Below the pieces are notes generated by a model. That model was not told where the DNA came from. It was given only the letters and a program-made list of their open reading frames with translations, and did no database searches. From contig CALJVD010000088.1 of assembly GCA_937974825.1 (NCBI GenBank), positions 1-22,266 on the forward strand: 22,266 nt of DNA, written 5' to 3'. The position numbers and the translations under genes are program-made. Within the stretch, counting starts at the first letter, position 1. The number at the start of each line of letters is the position of its first letter. This DNA is from an uncultured Oceanospirillaceae bacterium (GTDB lineage: Bacteria > Pseudomonadota > Gammaproteobacteria > Pseudomonadales > Oceanobacteraceae). This document shows positions 8,226-15,746 of the stretch, in pieces.

Positions 8226-8618
8226 TTAAAGTACACTCCCGTATGGAATAAAGCGGTTATCGGTTAGTTGTTTTAACTTTTTAATCGCTTCTTTTTCTGG
8301 TTGTTGTTTGTTGCTTCTTAACCAGCGGAAGATCCAAATTGCAGGGTTAGAGTCACCGCATTGCCAGCCGCTAAATTGCATTTCAGCCAGCGTAAAAAAT
8401 GCCGCCAGTGGAAATAATTGTTCTGTTGAAAGATCGTTTAAAGTGTTTTGCCATTCTTTCTCAGACAGTCTTAGCCAACCTTGAGCTTCAGTCTGGAGCT
8501 CTTTAGACACCCAGTCTGACAGCTGTACAGGCTTCTGCAACACTTCTTGCCCAACAGGCACTAAGGATTTTAAGGCGTTTATATTAATAGCAGTAGTGGG
8601 TTGCCACTCATTTATCAT
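8226..8618 (-). CDS. Hypothetical protein, tryptophan-rich, 130 residues
   Basis: I do not recognise a family. The protein has no signal peptide or membrane segment. It is largely helical and contains eight tryptophans, with a central FPLAAFFTLAEMQFSGWQCGDSNPAIWIFRWLR segment in two hydrophobic helices. The tail is basic and ends in NRFIPYGSVL, which looks like a conserved C-terminus. Its ATG at 8618 has an AGGA about 9 bases upstream. It is convergent with the helix-turn-helix gene (4 bp gap) and divergent from the acyltransferase. Codon use resembles its neighbours, so it is probably a real lineage-conserved gene. Confidence 0.65.
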   Translation of the reverse strand: MINEWQPTTAININALKSLVPVGQEVLQKPVQLSDWVSKELQTEAQGWLRLSEKEWQNTLNDLSTEQLFPLAAFFTLAEMQFSGWQCGDSNPAIWIFRWLRSNKQQPEKEAIKKLKQLTDNRFIPYGSVL

Positions 8619-8689
8619 TTGCTCAATTCCTAATCAGCATTACAATGGCTCAACAGTATAACAAACTCACCCGTAGGTGCAGAGCAAAC

Positions 8690-9844
8690 ATGCAAGCGTC
8701 GGATATTTACGCAGACATTCGCCCATATAATGACGAAGAAGTGTCGGAGGTTTTGCAGCGCTTGTTGGCTTCAAAAGACCTTCATCAAGCCATTATAGGT
8801 TTTAACTTACCTTGGTTGCCGTCACGAATACGCAATTTATTTACGCCAGTGTTGCGTTCTATTTTAAAGAAACAGCTACGTGATGTGCATACAGTCGAGC
8901 AGTTTCAGTTGTGGCTAACAGGCATGTTAGAGCTGCTCTTAAAGCGCACCTGTAAAAAAATAGAAGTACGTGGGTTAGATCGCATTCCTCTAGGGCAAAC
9001 GCATTTATGGCTATCCAACCATCGTGATATTGCCATGGACCCTTTGCTCATCAATTACAGTTTGCATAAAGCAGGTTGGCCAACCAGTAGAATCGCCATA
9101 GGCGACAACTTACTTTCTAATGATGATGTTGCCGATATCATGAGGCTAAATAAAAGCTTTGTGGTTAAACGTAATATCGATTCGCGCCGACAAAAACTTC
9201 AAGAGTTACAAAAGCTGTCAGCGTATATTCGCCAAAGCGTTGATGAAGGCAACTCTATTTGGATTGCCCATAAAGAAGGTAGGGCTAAAGACGGTATCGA
9301 TAAAACCGATACCGCAGTTTTAAAAATGTTGGCATTACATGGTCGTCCACTTAAAGAAAGCTTTAGCGATACCATGCACGCACTACAGCCAGTTCCGGTC
9401 AGTATTCAGTATGAATGGGATCCTTGTGATTTATTAAAGGCACGTGAGCTGGTGGCAATAGAAAACACCGGTGTTTATAAGAAAACCGATAACGAAGATA
9501 CTCAAAGTATTGTTCTTGGTTTGCTGGGCAAAAAAGGCAGAGTCATTATCGACTTCGGTCAGCCTTTAACCAGCGAAGAGTGTGCTAGCCCTGAGTCGAT
9601 GGCAAAAGCGGTCGATGCGCACATTCAAAACGCTCAACAAGTAACAAGTGTACAACGAACAGCGCTCGGATTATTACAGCGCCTTAATCCTGACTATAAG
9701 CAAGTGCCAGGAGCCCGAGTGTCGGCCAAAGTGGCTAAGAAGTTAAAAGACCGCTTAAAAGGGCAAAATCAAGATGTATCAGAGCGCATGCTAATGACCT
9801 ACTGCATGCCTTTATTACAGGCAAATAAAAAGGCAGAGGATTAG
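8690..9844 (+). CDS. Glycerolipid acyltransferase (1-acyl-sn-glycerol-3-phosphate acyltransferase-like)
   Basis: The protein belongs to the PlsC/PlsB acyltransferase superfamily that acylates glycerol-phosphate lipids. The ATG at 8690 (384 residues) is preferred over the one at 8645. It has TAGGTG/AGAG purines upstream, while the 8645 start has none and would leave only 26 bp between two divergent genes. The segment SNHRDIAMDPLLI holds the putative active site (His111, Asp113, Asp117). The usual H-X4-D spacing becomes H-X5-D. VKRNID and HKEGRAKDG (Glu196, Gly197, Arg198) stand for the substrate-binding blocks, with EGR in place of EGTR. No membrane segments are obvious, although the protein may be peripheral. 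Substrate and product are not determined. Confidence 0.8.
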   Translation: MQASDIYADIRPYNDEEVSEVLQRLLASKDLHQAIIGFNLPWLPSRIRNLFTPVLRSILKKQLRDVHTVEQFQLWLTGMLELLLKRTCKKIEVRGLDRIPLGQTHLWLSNHRDIAMDPLLINYSLHKAGWPTSRIAIGDNLLSNDDVADIMRLNKSFVVKRNIDSRRQKLQELQKLSAYIRQSVDEGNSIWIAHKEGRAKDGIDKTDTAVLKMLALHGRPLKESFSDTMHALQPVPVSIQYEWDPCDLLKARELVAIENTGVYKKTDNEDTQSIVLGLLGKKGRVIIDFGQPLTSEECASPESMAKAVDAHIQNAQQVTSVQRTALGLLQRLNPDYKQVPGARVSAKVAKKLKDRLKGQNQDVSERMLMTYCMPLLQANKKAED

Positions 9845-9853
9845 CTCTGCCTT
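9826..9853 (-). terminator. Intrinsic terminator for the lipoprotein gene, lying inside the end of the acyltransferase gene
   Basis: The arms AAGGCAGAG (9830-9838) and CTCTGCCTT (9845-9853) are perfect complements. On the minus strand the stem is followed by a T-run (the A-run at 9827-9831). It therefore terminates the leftward lipoprotein transcript. The plus-strand acyltransferase stop codon sits in its loop, and there is no T-run for that strand. Confidence 0.75.
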
Positions 9854-9878
9854 ATATCTAACAGCAAAGGTTGTCGTA

Positions 9879-10673
9879 TTACATTTGACGGTTAATTAAC
9901 TCGTTAATACGCTTTTGTGCCTGTTTGTTGGTTGCGGTTTCAGGGAACTCAACCGCAATTTGTCTAAAGTATTCCATCGCTTTCTGGTTGTTACCCTGTG
10001 CATTAAATGGGCTCATATAAATTAAGCCAATTTGGTACAATGCTTTAGCACGCATCTCAGCCGACGAGCTGGTGTTGCTGTACAGTACTAAGTAAACAGA
10101 TTCAGCGTCTTCAACACGACCTTCAGAGATAGCACGAGCACTCATGTCGGTTAGCTCTTCATCGTAAGGGGTGCTGTCACGCTTTAGAAGCTCGGCACGG
10201 TTAACTTGTGTTAGTAACTGACTAACAGGTTTAGTAGGTTGCTTAGCGCGCTCTTCAATTAGGGCAATACGCTCGTTAACTCTGTCTTGAAGACGAGAGT
10301 TCGGGAATTCAATTTTTTGACGGTTTAAATAGCGCAGTGCTTTTTGGTCGTCACGCTGATCGTTAAAGCGGTTCATGTAAATTAAAGCAATTTGATACAG
10401 TGCTAACGATTTCATGTTGTCGTTATAGTTAGAGTCACTATAGCCTTTCATGTATACACTAACAGCTTCTTCTGTTTTACCACTGCTAATGGCTTGTAAA
10501 GAGAAGGTGAGTAGATCTGGTTCGTCTCTTAGTGCGGCAGCATAACGTACTTTTGCATCTTCACTGGCGCGTGCAAGTTGGTGACCACCTGCTTCGGCCA
10601 CTAACACTGGGGTAGCAACTGTGCAGCCCGTTAAAATAGCAGCAATAACGCCGCTGACGAGTAATTTGATCAT
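9879..10673 (-). CDS. Lipoprotein with a tandem TPR/Sel1-like duplication
   Basis: The ATG at 10673 gives 264 residues and follows an AGGGA site. A start six codons earlier would fall almost on the predicted transcription start. The N-terminus is a lipoprotein signal with lipobox LTGC, and Cys17 is the acylated residue. Residues 61-136 and 181-256 are two copies of one module in perfect register 120 residues apart. The core of each is ALYQIxLIYMxxFN...QKAxxY...EFP, and about 33 of 76 positions are identical by eye. Each copy resembles a helical TPR/Sel1-like pair, suggesting a protein-protein scaffold in the envelope. No named family is recognised. It is divergent from the metal exporter gene. 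Confidence 0.78.
   Translation of the reverse strand: MIKLLVSGVIAAILTGCTVATPVLVAEAGGHQLARASEDAKVRYAAALRDEPDLLTFSLQAISSGKTEEAVSVYMKGYSDSNYNDNMKSLALYQIALIYMNRFNDQRDDQKALRYLNRQKIEFPNSRLQDRVNERIALIEERAKQPTKPVSQLLTQVNRAELLKRDSTPYDEELTDMSARAISEGRVEDAESVYLVLYSNTSSSAEMRAKALYQIGLIYMSPFNAQGNNQKAMEYFRQIAVEFPETATNKQAQKRINELINRQM
9906..10133 (-). repeat. Internal duplication in lipoprotein gene, copy 2
   Basis: This encodes residues 181-256 of the lipoprotein (AISEGRVEDAESVY to QKRI). It pairs with the copy at 10266-10493 with no gap at an offset of 360 bp. Confidence 0.8.
10266..10493 (-). repeat. Internal duplication in lipoprotein gene, copy 1
   Basis: This encodes residues 61-136 (AISSGKTEEAVSVY to NERI), the partner of the copy at 9906-10133. 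The two share long identical runs such as ALYQI and LIYM. Confidence 0.8.
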
Positions 10674-10699
10674 CTTAGGGTCCCTGATCATTAGTTAAA

Positions 10700-10705
10700 A
10701 TTATA
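10700..10705 (-). promoter_or_regulatory. Candidate -10 element for the lipoprotein gene
   Basis: A perfect TATAAT is read on the minus strand, placing transcription start near 10693, about 20 nt before the chosen ATG at 10673. No good -35 box lies 16-18 bp upstream, so the promoter may depend on an activator or the match may be chance. Confidence 0.4.
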
Positions 10706-10872
10706 GTGGTGTGAATGTAAGCATGGCTTAAACTATTACTAAAGGTAGGTTTGAGCCAATTAATTATTTTGATTTAACGAAATCAGTATAACAAGCTAGC
10801 CTAAACTGGCAAAATAAATAAATACGTTAATAATGCGCTTAACGCTTTACGACATATAAGGTAAGAAACCCC

Positions 10873-11736
10873 ATGGGAACTCATCACGCAACACTGATAA
10901 AAAGAGCAGCAACAGCTTCACTGGTGACTGCAATTACTCTGTTGCTAGCAAAGATTTTTGCTTGGACCATCAGTGACTCAACCAGTGTTCTATCTTCATT
11001 ATTAGACTCCTCGATGGATATCATCGCTTCAGCCATTAACTTTGTAGCGGTCCGTTATGCACTCATGCCCGCTGATGAAGACCATCCGTTTGGCCACACT
11101 AAAGCAGAAGGTATTGCTGCCCTGTTACAATCAGCGTTTATTCTTGGTTCAACAGCCTTGTTATTGTTACAAGTGGTTGAGCGATTCATACATCCGCGTG
11201 CCATTGAAGGCGTACAAGAAAGCATTGGTATTATGGGCTTCTCGGTGGTGGCGACTACCTTATTGGTTCTGTATCAGCGTTATGTTTGGAAGAAAACAAA
11301 CTCATTGGCCATTCGTGCCGATGCTGCCCACTATTATGGTGATATCTTAACCGGTATTGCGGTTATCTTTGCTTTAGCAACGGCTCAACTGGGTTGGTTA
11401 TGGATGGACCCCTTGGTCGCCTTAGTGGTGGCAGGCGTGTTGCTCTATAGTGTCTATGGTATTGTAAAAGAAGCCTTGATAGTTCTGATGGACCAAGCCA
11501 TGGATCCGGAAGATGAAAAACGCATCCACGAGATTGTGATGTCTTGCGAAAACGTGCATGGAGTGCATGATATTTTAACTCGACAATCAGGCATGATTGA
11601 GTTTATACAGCTTCATTTAGAGCTGGATGGTAAGCAGACACTCTACTCTGCCCACGACATCACCACTAAGGTAGAAAACGCCATATTGGCTGAATTCCCT
11701 AAGGCGCAGCTTATCATTCACCAAGATCCCATATAA
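10873..11736 (+). CDS. fieF: Cation-efflux (CDF) transporter, FieF/YiiP type
   Basis: This inner-membrane dimeric exporter exchanges protons for divalent metals (zinc, iron or cadmium in the E. coli protein). It has 287 residues with six membrane helices followed by a cytoplasmic metal-binding domain. The transport site residues Asp45, Asp49, His153 and Asp157 fall at exactly the positions of YiiP (LLDSSMD and AAHYYGD). DHPFGHTKAEG at 70-80 and the C-terminal HDILTRQSG...FIQLHLE...IIHQDP match the YiiP cytoplasmic dimer. The ATG at 10873 follows AAGG. It is 13 bp upstream of an unrecognised exported protein gene, implying co-transcription. Metal specificity is not certain. Confidence 0.94.
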   Translation: MGTHHATLIKRAATASLVTAITLLLAKIFAWTISDSTSVLSSLLDSSMDIIASAINFVAVRYALMPADEDHPFGHTKAEGIAALLQSAFILGSTALLLLQVVERFIHPRAIEGVQESIGIMGFSVVATTLLVLYQRYVWKKTNSLAIRADAAHYYGDILTGIAVIFALATAQLGWLWMDPLVALVVAGVLLYSVYGIVKEALIVLMDQAMDPEDEKRIHEIVMSCENVHGVHDILTRQSGMIEFIQLHLELDGKQTLYSAHDITTKVENAILAEFPKAQLIIHQDPI

Positions 11737-11749
11737 CAAGGAACCCTAG

Positions 11750-12721
11750 GTGCTTAAAGGATTAACACTTGTCTTACTGTTAATATTTGGCCCACAGTGT
11801 GTAATTGCAGAAGAAATGGGGCCAAAACCGCTTGAGGCCGACGATGATGGCATGACGTTTTCTGAACGTGTTGAGTTTTCTAGGCAGTGGGTGACCGATC
11901 GTATCAATAACTTTTCTGAAGACGTTGATGTGTTCTTCGTACAAAGCTTCTTCAACACAGAGGTGTTTGACGATGATATAGACGGTAGTCGTGGAGTTAT
12001 TTCATTAGATACACGCCGAGAAATCGGTGGGGACTACATTTATAAGCTCAGCGCTAAGCTTAAGCTAGAACTTCCTAATACAGAAAAGCGTTTAAAACTG
12101 TTGATATCATCAGAAGACGACAGTGAGTATGAAATTAACAAACAACCCATTCAAAGTATTCAAAACGCCACCTATAGCACCGCAGTTCGTTATATTCTTA
12201 ATGAAAAGTCCGCTTGGAAAACAGACGTTGATGTCGGCTTTAAAGGGGGATTACCATTAAACCCATATTCACGCGTCCGTGCACGGCGTTATGGCGACTC
12301 TTTCGGTTGGAATCACCGTTTTACCCAGAGTATTTATTATCGCCATATTGAAGGCTGGGGAGAAACCTCAGAGTTACGTTTTGACAAAAACGTCTTTCAC
12401 AACCATTTACTCGTATTTAATACAGAAGCCGATTATTTAGTTAGAAATGATTATTTTGATATCACCTCAGATGTCACCATCTATCATAAAATTGATGACA
12501 CCTCGGTGCTGGCATATCAAATAGGGATTGTAGGGGACACAGACAAAGGCTCGATGGTAACCAGTTACTTTACGGGCATAAAATACCGTCAGCTAATATA
12601 TAAAGACTGGATTTATGGCAGTGTGCACCCACAAGTAGAGTGGAACAAAGACAGAGAATATCGCCGTATGTGGGTGTTAATGTTTAACTTTGAGGCGATA
12701 TTCTCGAGCGAACTAAACTAA
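11750..12721 (+). CDS. Exported protein of unknown function, probably outer-membrane beta-rich
   Basis: The product has 323 residues from a GTG at 11750 behind AAGGA, with a signal peptide (about residues 1-20, cleaving near VIA/EE). I recognise no family. After an acidic, helical segment (residues 23-70, ending FFVQSFFNTEVFDDD) the chain alternates short amphipathic strands rich in Tyr, Trp and Arg. Examples are YKLSAKLKLELP, TAVRYILNEKSAWKTDVDVGFKG, SELRFDKNVFHNHLLVFNTEADYLV and YGSVHPQVEWNKDREYRRMWVLMFNFEAIF. The last ends in the aromatic pattern common in outer-membrane barrels. It lies 13 bp after fieF in the same direction and ends 7 bp from the convergent acyltransferase. Confidence 0.75.
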   Translation: MLKGLTLVLLLIFGPQCVIAEEMGPKPLEADDDGMTFSERVEFSRQWVTDRINNFSEDVDVFFVQSFFNTEVFDDDIDGSRGVISLDTRREIGGDYIYKLSAKLKLELPNTEKRLKLLISSEDDSEYEINKQPIQSIQNATYSTAVRYILNEKSAWKTDVDVGFKGGLPLNPYSRVRARRYGDSFGWNHRFTQSIYYRHIEGWGETSELRFDKNVFHNHLLVFNTEADYLVRNDYFDITSDVTIYHKIDDTSVLAYQIGIVGDTDKGSMVTSYFTGIKYRQLIYKDWIYGSVHPQVEWNKDREYRRMWVLMFNFEAIFSSELN

Positions 12722-12728
12722 CGTTTAA

Positions 12729-13613
12729 TTATTGCTTGTTATGCAATGTTTCAAGCAGCGCATCTTTTTCTAACCATAGGTCTTGAACCCATTGTTGGAA
12801 ATCTAAACGATATTGCTCGTCTTCGTTATAGTCGCCTTGGCGAAGCTCTTGTGGAATATCAATTTCATGAATGACCACTTCACACTTCTCCATTTTACCT
12901 TGTAAGAAATCCCAAAAGGTTGGAATGCCTTGTGGGTAATAAATGGTGACGTTTAATAATGATTTAAATTGATCGCCCATTGCACTCATGGCAAACGCCA
13001 TACCGCCTGCTTTAGGTTTTAGCAGGTACTTATAAGGCGATTTCTGGCCTCTGTGTTTGTTAGGGGTAAAACGTGTGCCTTCTAAGAAATTCATAACGCT
13101 AGTCGGTAAGTATTTGAATTTCTCACAGGCCTTTTTAGTGGTTTCAATATCTTGACCACGCTTTTCAGGGTGTTTTTCAAGATACTCTTTGCTATAGCGT
13201 TTCATAAATGGAAAGTCTAACGCCCACCAAGCTGCGCCCATAATAGGTACTTTGATTAACTCTTGTTTTAGGAAGAATTTTAATAAAGGAATACGGCCAT
13301 TCAGTGCGTGTTGAAGAACAAGAATATCCACCCAGCTTTGGTGATTACTGATAACAAAATACCAGCCTTTTTTGTCTAGGTTACTGGGGCGTTCAATGCT
13401 CCAATCCATTTTTTGTGTTAGGTGCATCCAGCCTGAATTGCCGTGAATCCAGCTTTCAGCAATCCAGTTTAGGATAGCTGTAATGACCTTACGGACAGCA
13501 GGGATGGGTAATACTATTTTCAATAATGTGAATGAAAATAAAAATATCGCCCAGAAAAGTGTGTTGATCGCCAGTAAAAGACTGGCGATGGTTCCGGTTA
13601 TTTTAGCCTTCAT
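12729..13613 (-). CDS. YihG-type inner-membrane lysophospholipid acyltransferase
   Basis: This PlsC-superfamily enzyme transfers an acyl chain to a lysophospholipid. The 294 residues begin with a hydrophobic segment (about residues 7-38). The canonical motif I NHQSWVD follows (His91, Asp96, H-X4-D), then FLEGTRFTP with Glu178 to Arg181, and KAGGMAFA. The size and the extended region between motifs (LKFFLKQELIKVPIMGAAWWALDFPFMKRY) match E. coli YihG. The gene starts 18 bp after the pta stop codon, so it may share the ackA-pta transcript. It is distinct from the second acyltransferase in this window, which has an H-X5-D motif. YihG itself is only loosely characterised, so no symbol is given. 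Confidence 0.88.
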   Translation of the reverse strand: MKAKITGTIASLLLAINTLFWAIFLFSFTLLKIVLPIPAVRKVITAILNWIAESWIHGNSGWMHLTQKMDWSIERPSNLDKKGWYFVISNHQSWVDILVLQHALNGRIPLLKFFLKQELIKVPIMGAAWWALDFPFMKRYSKEYLEKHPEKRGQDIETTKKACEKFKYLPTSVMNFLEGTRFTPNKHRGQKSPYKYLLKPKAGGMAFAMSAMGDQFKSLLNVTIYYPQGIPTFWDFLQGKMEKCEVVIHEIDIPQELRQGDYNEDEQYRLDFQQWVQDLWLEKDALLETLHNKQ

Positions 13614-13631
13614 AACATTCCTTAAAATATA

Positions 13632-15746
13632 TTATGACTGTTGTTCTTGTTGTTGTGCCTGTATCGCAGTTAAGGCGATGGTGTAGATAATATCGTCAAT
13701 AAGAGCGCCGCGCGATAAATCGTTGACGGGCTTTGCTAAGCCTTGCAGCATAGGGCCGATACTGATCACATTAGCACTTCGTTGAACCGCTTTATAAGTG
13801 GTGTTCCCCGTGTTTAGGTCTGGGAATATTAAGACGGTCGCGTGACCTGCCACAGGGCTGTTAGGTGCTTTGCTTTTTGCCACGCTTAACGTGGTTGCAG
13901 CATCGTATTGCAACGGACCATCGATAATAAGGTCAGGGCGCAACTGTTTAACACGCTCAGTGGCTTCCCTTACTTTTTCGACATCCGCACCTGACCCCGA
14001 CTGCCCAGTGCTGTAGCTTAGCATAGCGATACGAGGTGTTATGCCCATAGCAAGTGCAGATTGCGCACTTTGAATAGCAATATCTGCTAATTCTTCAGCA
14101 TTAGGGTCGGGGTTAACAGCACAGTCACCATAAACTAATACTTGATCAGGCAGACCCATAAAGAATACCGATGAAATAAGCTTAGCCGTGGGGGCAGTTT
14201 TAATTAACTGCATGGCTGGACGAATAGTATTGGCAGTCGTTTGTATGGCGCCTGCCACTAAACCGTCGACTTCATCCATGGCCAACATCATAGTGCCAAG
14301 TACGGTGTTATCTTCTAATTGAGCCGCTGCCATTGGTTCGGTCAGCTGCTTGTGTTTACGTAACTCAACCATGCCCGCTATATAGTTATGGCGGACATCA
14401 CTTGGGTTAATAATTTGTAATCCGGCGGGCAGCTCCACTTCGTTTGCTTGGACAATGAGGTGAATACGCTCTGGGTCACCAAGTAACACACAGTTAGCAA
14501 TACCACGCGACTGGCAAATAGCGGCTGCTTGAATAGTACGTGGCTCTTCGCCTTCTGGTAAAACAATACGTTTATTAGCGGCTCTGGCCTTCTCAACAAT
14601 TTGATAGCGGAAGGCCGCAGGGCTTAAACGACTTGGGTGCGGTTCACCTAGCTGTTTCATGAGCGACTCAATGTTTAAGTTTTCAGAGATGGTGTCCATA
14701 ATAAGCTGCACACGATCGGAGTCGTCCATGGCCACCTGAGTATCCATTTGTGTCAGGTGCTGGGCGGTAGTGTAGGTGTCTAAGTTCGTTTTTAAAATCG
14801 GGATGCCGGTTTCTACTGCTCCACGGCACAGTTCAATTAAATTATCGGCAGGCGTAATACCGTTGGTTAAAAGAATACCGGCAAGGGGAACACCGTTTCT
14901 GGCAGCCATAGCCGCCGCGACAATAATGTCATAACGGTCACCAGGGGTAACTACTAAGGTATTAGGACGCAGGGTGTTAATGATATTACCTAAAGTGCGG
15001 GCGCCTAACACAATACGGCTCACACGGCGGGTTGATAAATCACCTTCGAGCAACACTTCCGATTTTAATGAGCGAGCAATATCAATCATACGTGGACTGT
15101 TTAGCTCAGATTTCCAAGGAATAACCCCTAACAAAGGGCAGCTTGGTAAATTCAGCTGAGAATAGTCTGGCATGGACTCATTAACTTGCTCGTCAAAAAT
15201 TTCGGCCGAAGGAATACCCTTGTTGTAAATGGTATTGCCAGCCTTGTTGACTAAGCAACCAAGAATATTGGCTTGCTCGCCACCGTAAATACTGATTTGT
15301 AGGCGCAATTCACTGCGAACATCCGCTAACGTCCGGTTGCAGCCGTTACTCACTAACAGTACTTCTGTGTTCAGAGATTTAACAATAGAGGCGTTTAACT
15401 TAGCGGTATAGGGCTCGCTACGATCGGGTACTAAACCTTCAATAAGCATAACGTCACAATCGCCACTAGTGACTGCGTGCATAGCCACTATGTCTTCTAA
15501 AACACGGTCGATGGCGCCGTCGCTAATACGTTGTTGTACCTGATCTAGCTGCATAGGATCGGGAGTGTTAATTTGTAAAGCGTTACGCACTAGGTGGGTG
15601 GAGCGCTCAACATCTTGATAGTGAGGTGCAATAGGTTTTAAAAAGCCTACTTTTAACCCTTGTGCGTCTAAGGCACGGATTAAGCCTAAACTGATACTGG
15701 TTAAGCCACTGTCTAAGCCAGTGGGAGCTATAAATATATTAATCAT
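13632..15746 (-). CDS. pta: Phosphate acetyltransferase
   Basis: The enzyme interconverts acetyl-CoA and acetyl-phosphate. The 704-residue product is the long enterobacterial form. It has an N-terminal P-loop-like BioD/CobB domain (residues 1-195, starting INIFIAPTGLDSGLTSISLG), then a DRTGG domain (about 215-330), and a catalytic PTA domain from about 375 to the end (RIVLPEGEEPRT, MLSYSTGQSGSG and DGPLQYDAA). The start codon overlaps the ackA stop as TAATG, implying translational coupling. The C-terminus ends in a glutamine-rich tail, QAQQQEQQS, which is unusual but short. Confidence 0.97.
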   Translation of the reverse strand: MINIFIAPTGLDSGLTSISLGLIRALDAQGLKVGFLKPIAPHYQDVERSTHLVRNALQINTPDPMQLDQVQQRISDGAIDRVLEDIVAMHAVTSGDCDVMLIEGLVPDRSEPYTAKLNASIVKSLNTEVLLVSNGCNRTLADVRSELRLQISIYGGEQANILGCLVNKAGNTIYNKGIPSAEIFDEQVNESMPDYSQLNLPSCPLLGVIPWKSELNSPRMIDIARSLKSEVLLEGDLSTRRVSRIVLGARTLGNIINTLRPNTLVVTPGDRYDIIVAAAMAARNGVPLAGILLTNGITPADNLIELCRGAVETGIPILKTNLDTYTTAQHLTQMDTQVAMDDSDRVQLIMDTISENLNIESLMKQLGEPHPSRLSPAAFRYQIVEKARAANKRIVLPEGEEPRTIQAAAICQSRGIANCVLLGDPERIHLIVQANEVELPAGLQIINPSDVRHNYIAGMVELRKHKQLTEPMAAAQLEDNTVLGTMMLAMDEVDGLVAGAIQTTANTIRPAMQLIKTAPTAKLISSVFFMGLPDQVLVYGDCAVNPDPNAEELADIAIQSAQSALAMGITPRIAMLSYSTGQSGSGADVEKVREATERVKQLRPDLIIDGPLQYDAATTLSVAKSKAPNSPVAGHATVLIFPDLNTGNTTYKAVQRSANVISIGPMLQGLAKPVNDLSRGALIDDIIYTIALTAIQAQQQEQQS

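Noticed and set aside
8645..8689. Upstream ATG extending the H-X5-D acyltransferase by 15 residues
   Set aside because: There is no ribosome site, the extension (AQQYNKLTRRCRAN) looks unlike coding sequence of this family, and it leaves too little room between the divergent genes.
10725..10757. Hairpin GGCTTAAAC/GTTTGAGCC between the lipoprotein and fieF genes
   Set aside because: It has one wobble pair and no T-run on either strand, and lies between divergent genes where no terminator is expected. It might be an operator, but the evidence is weak.
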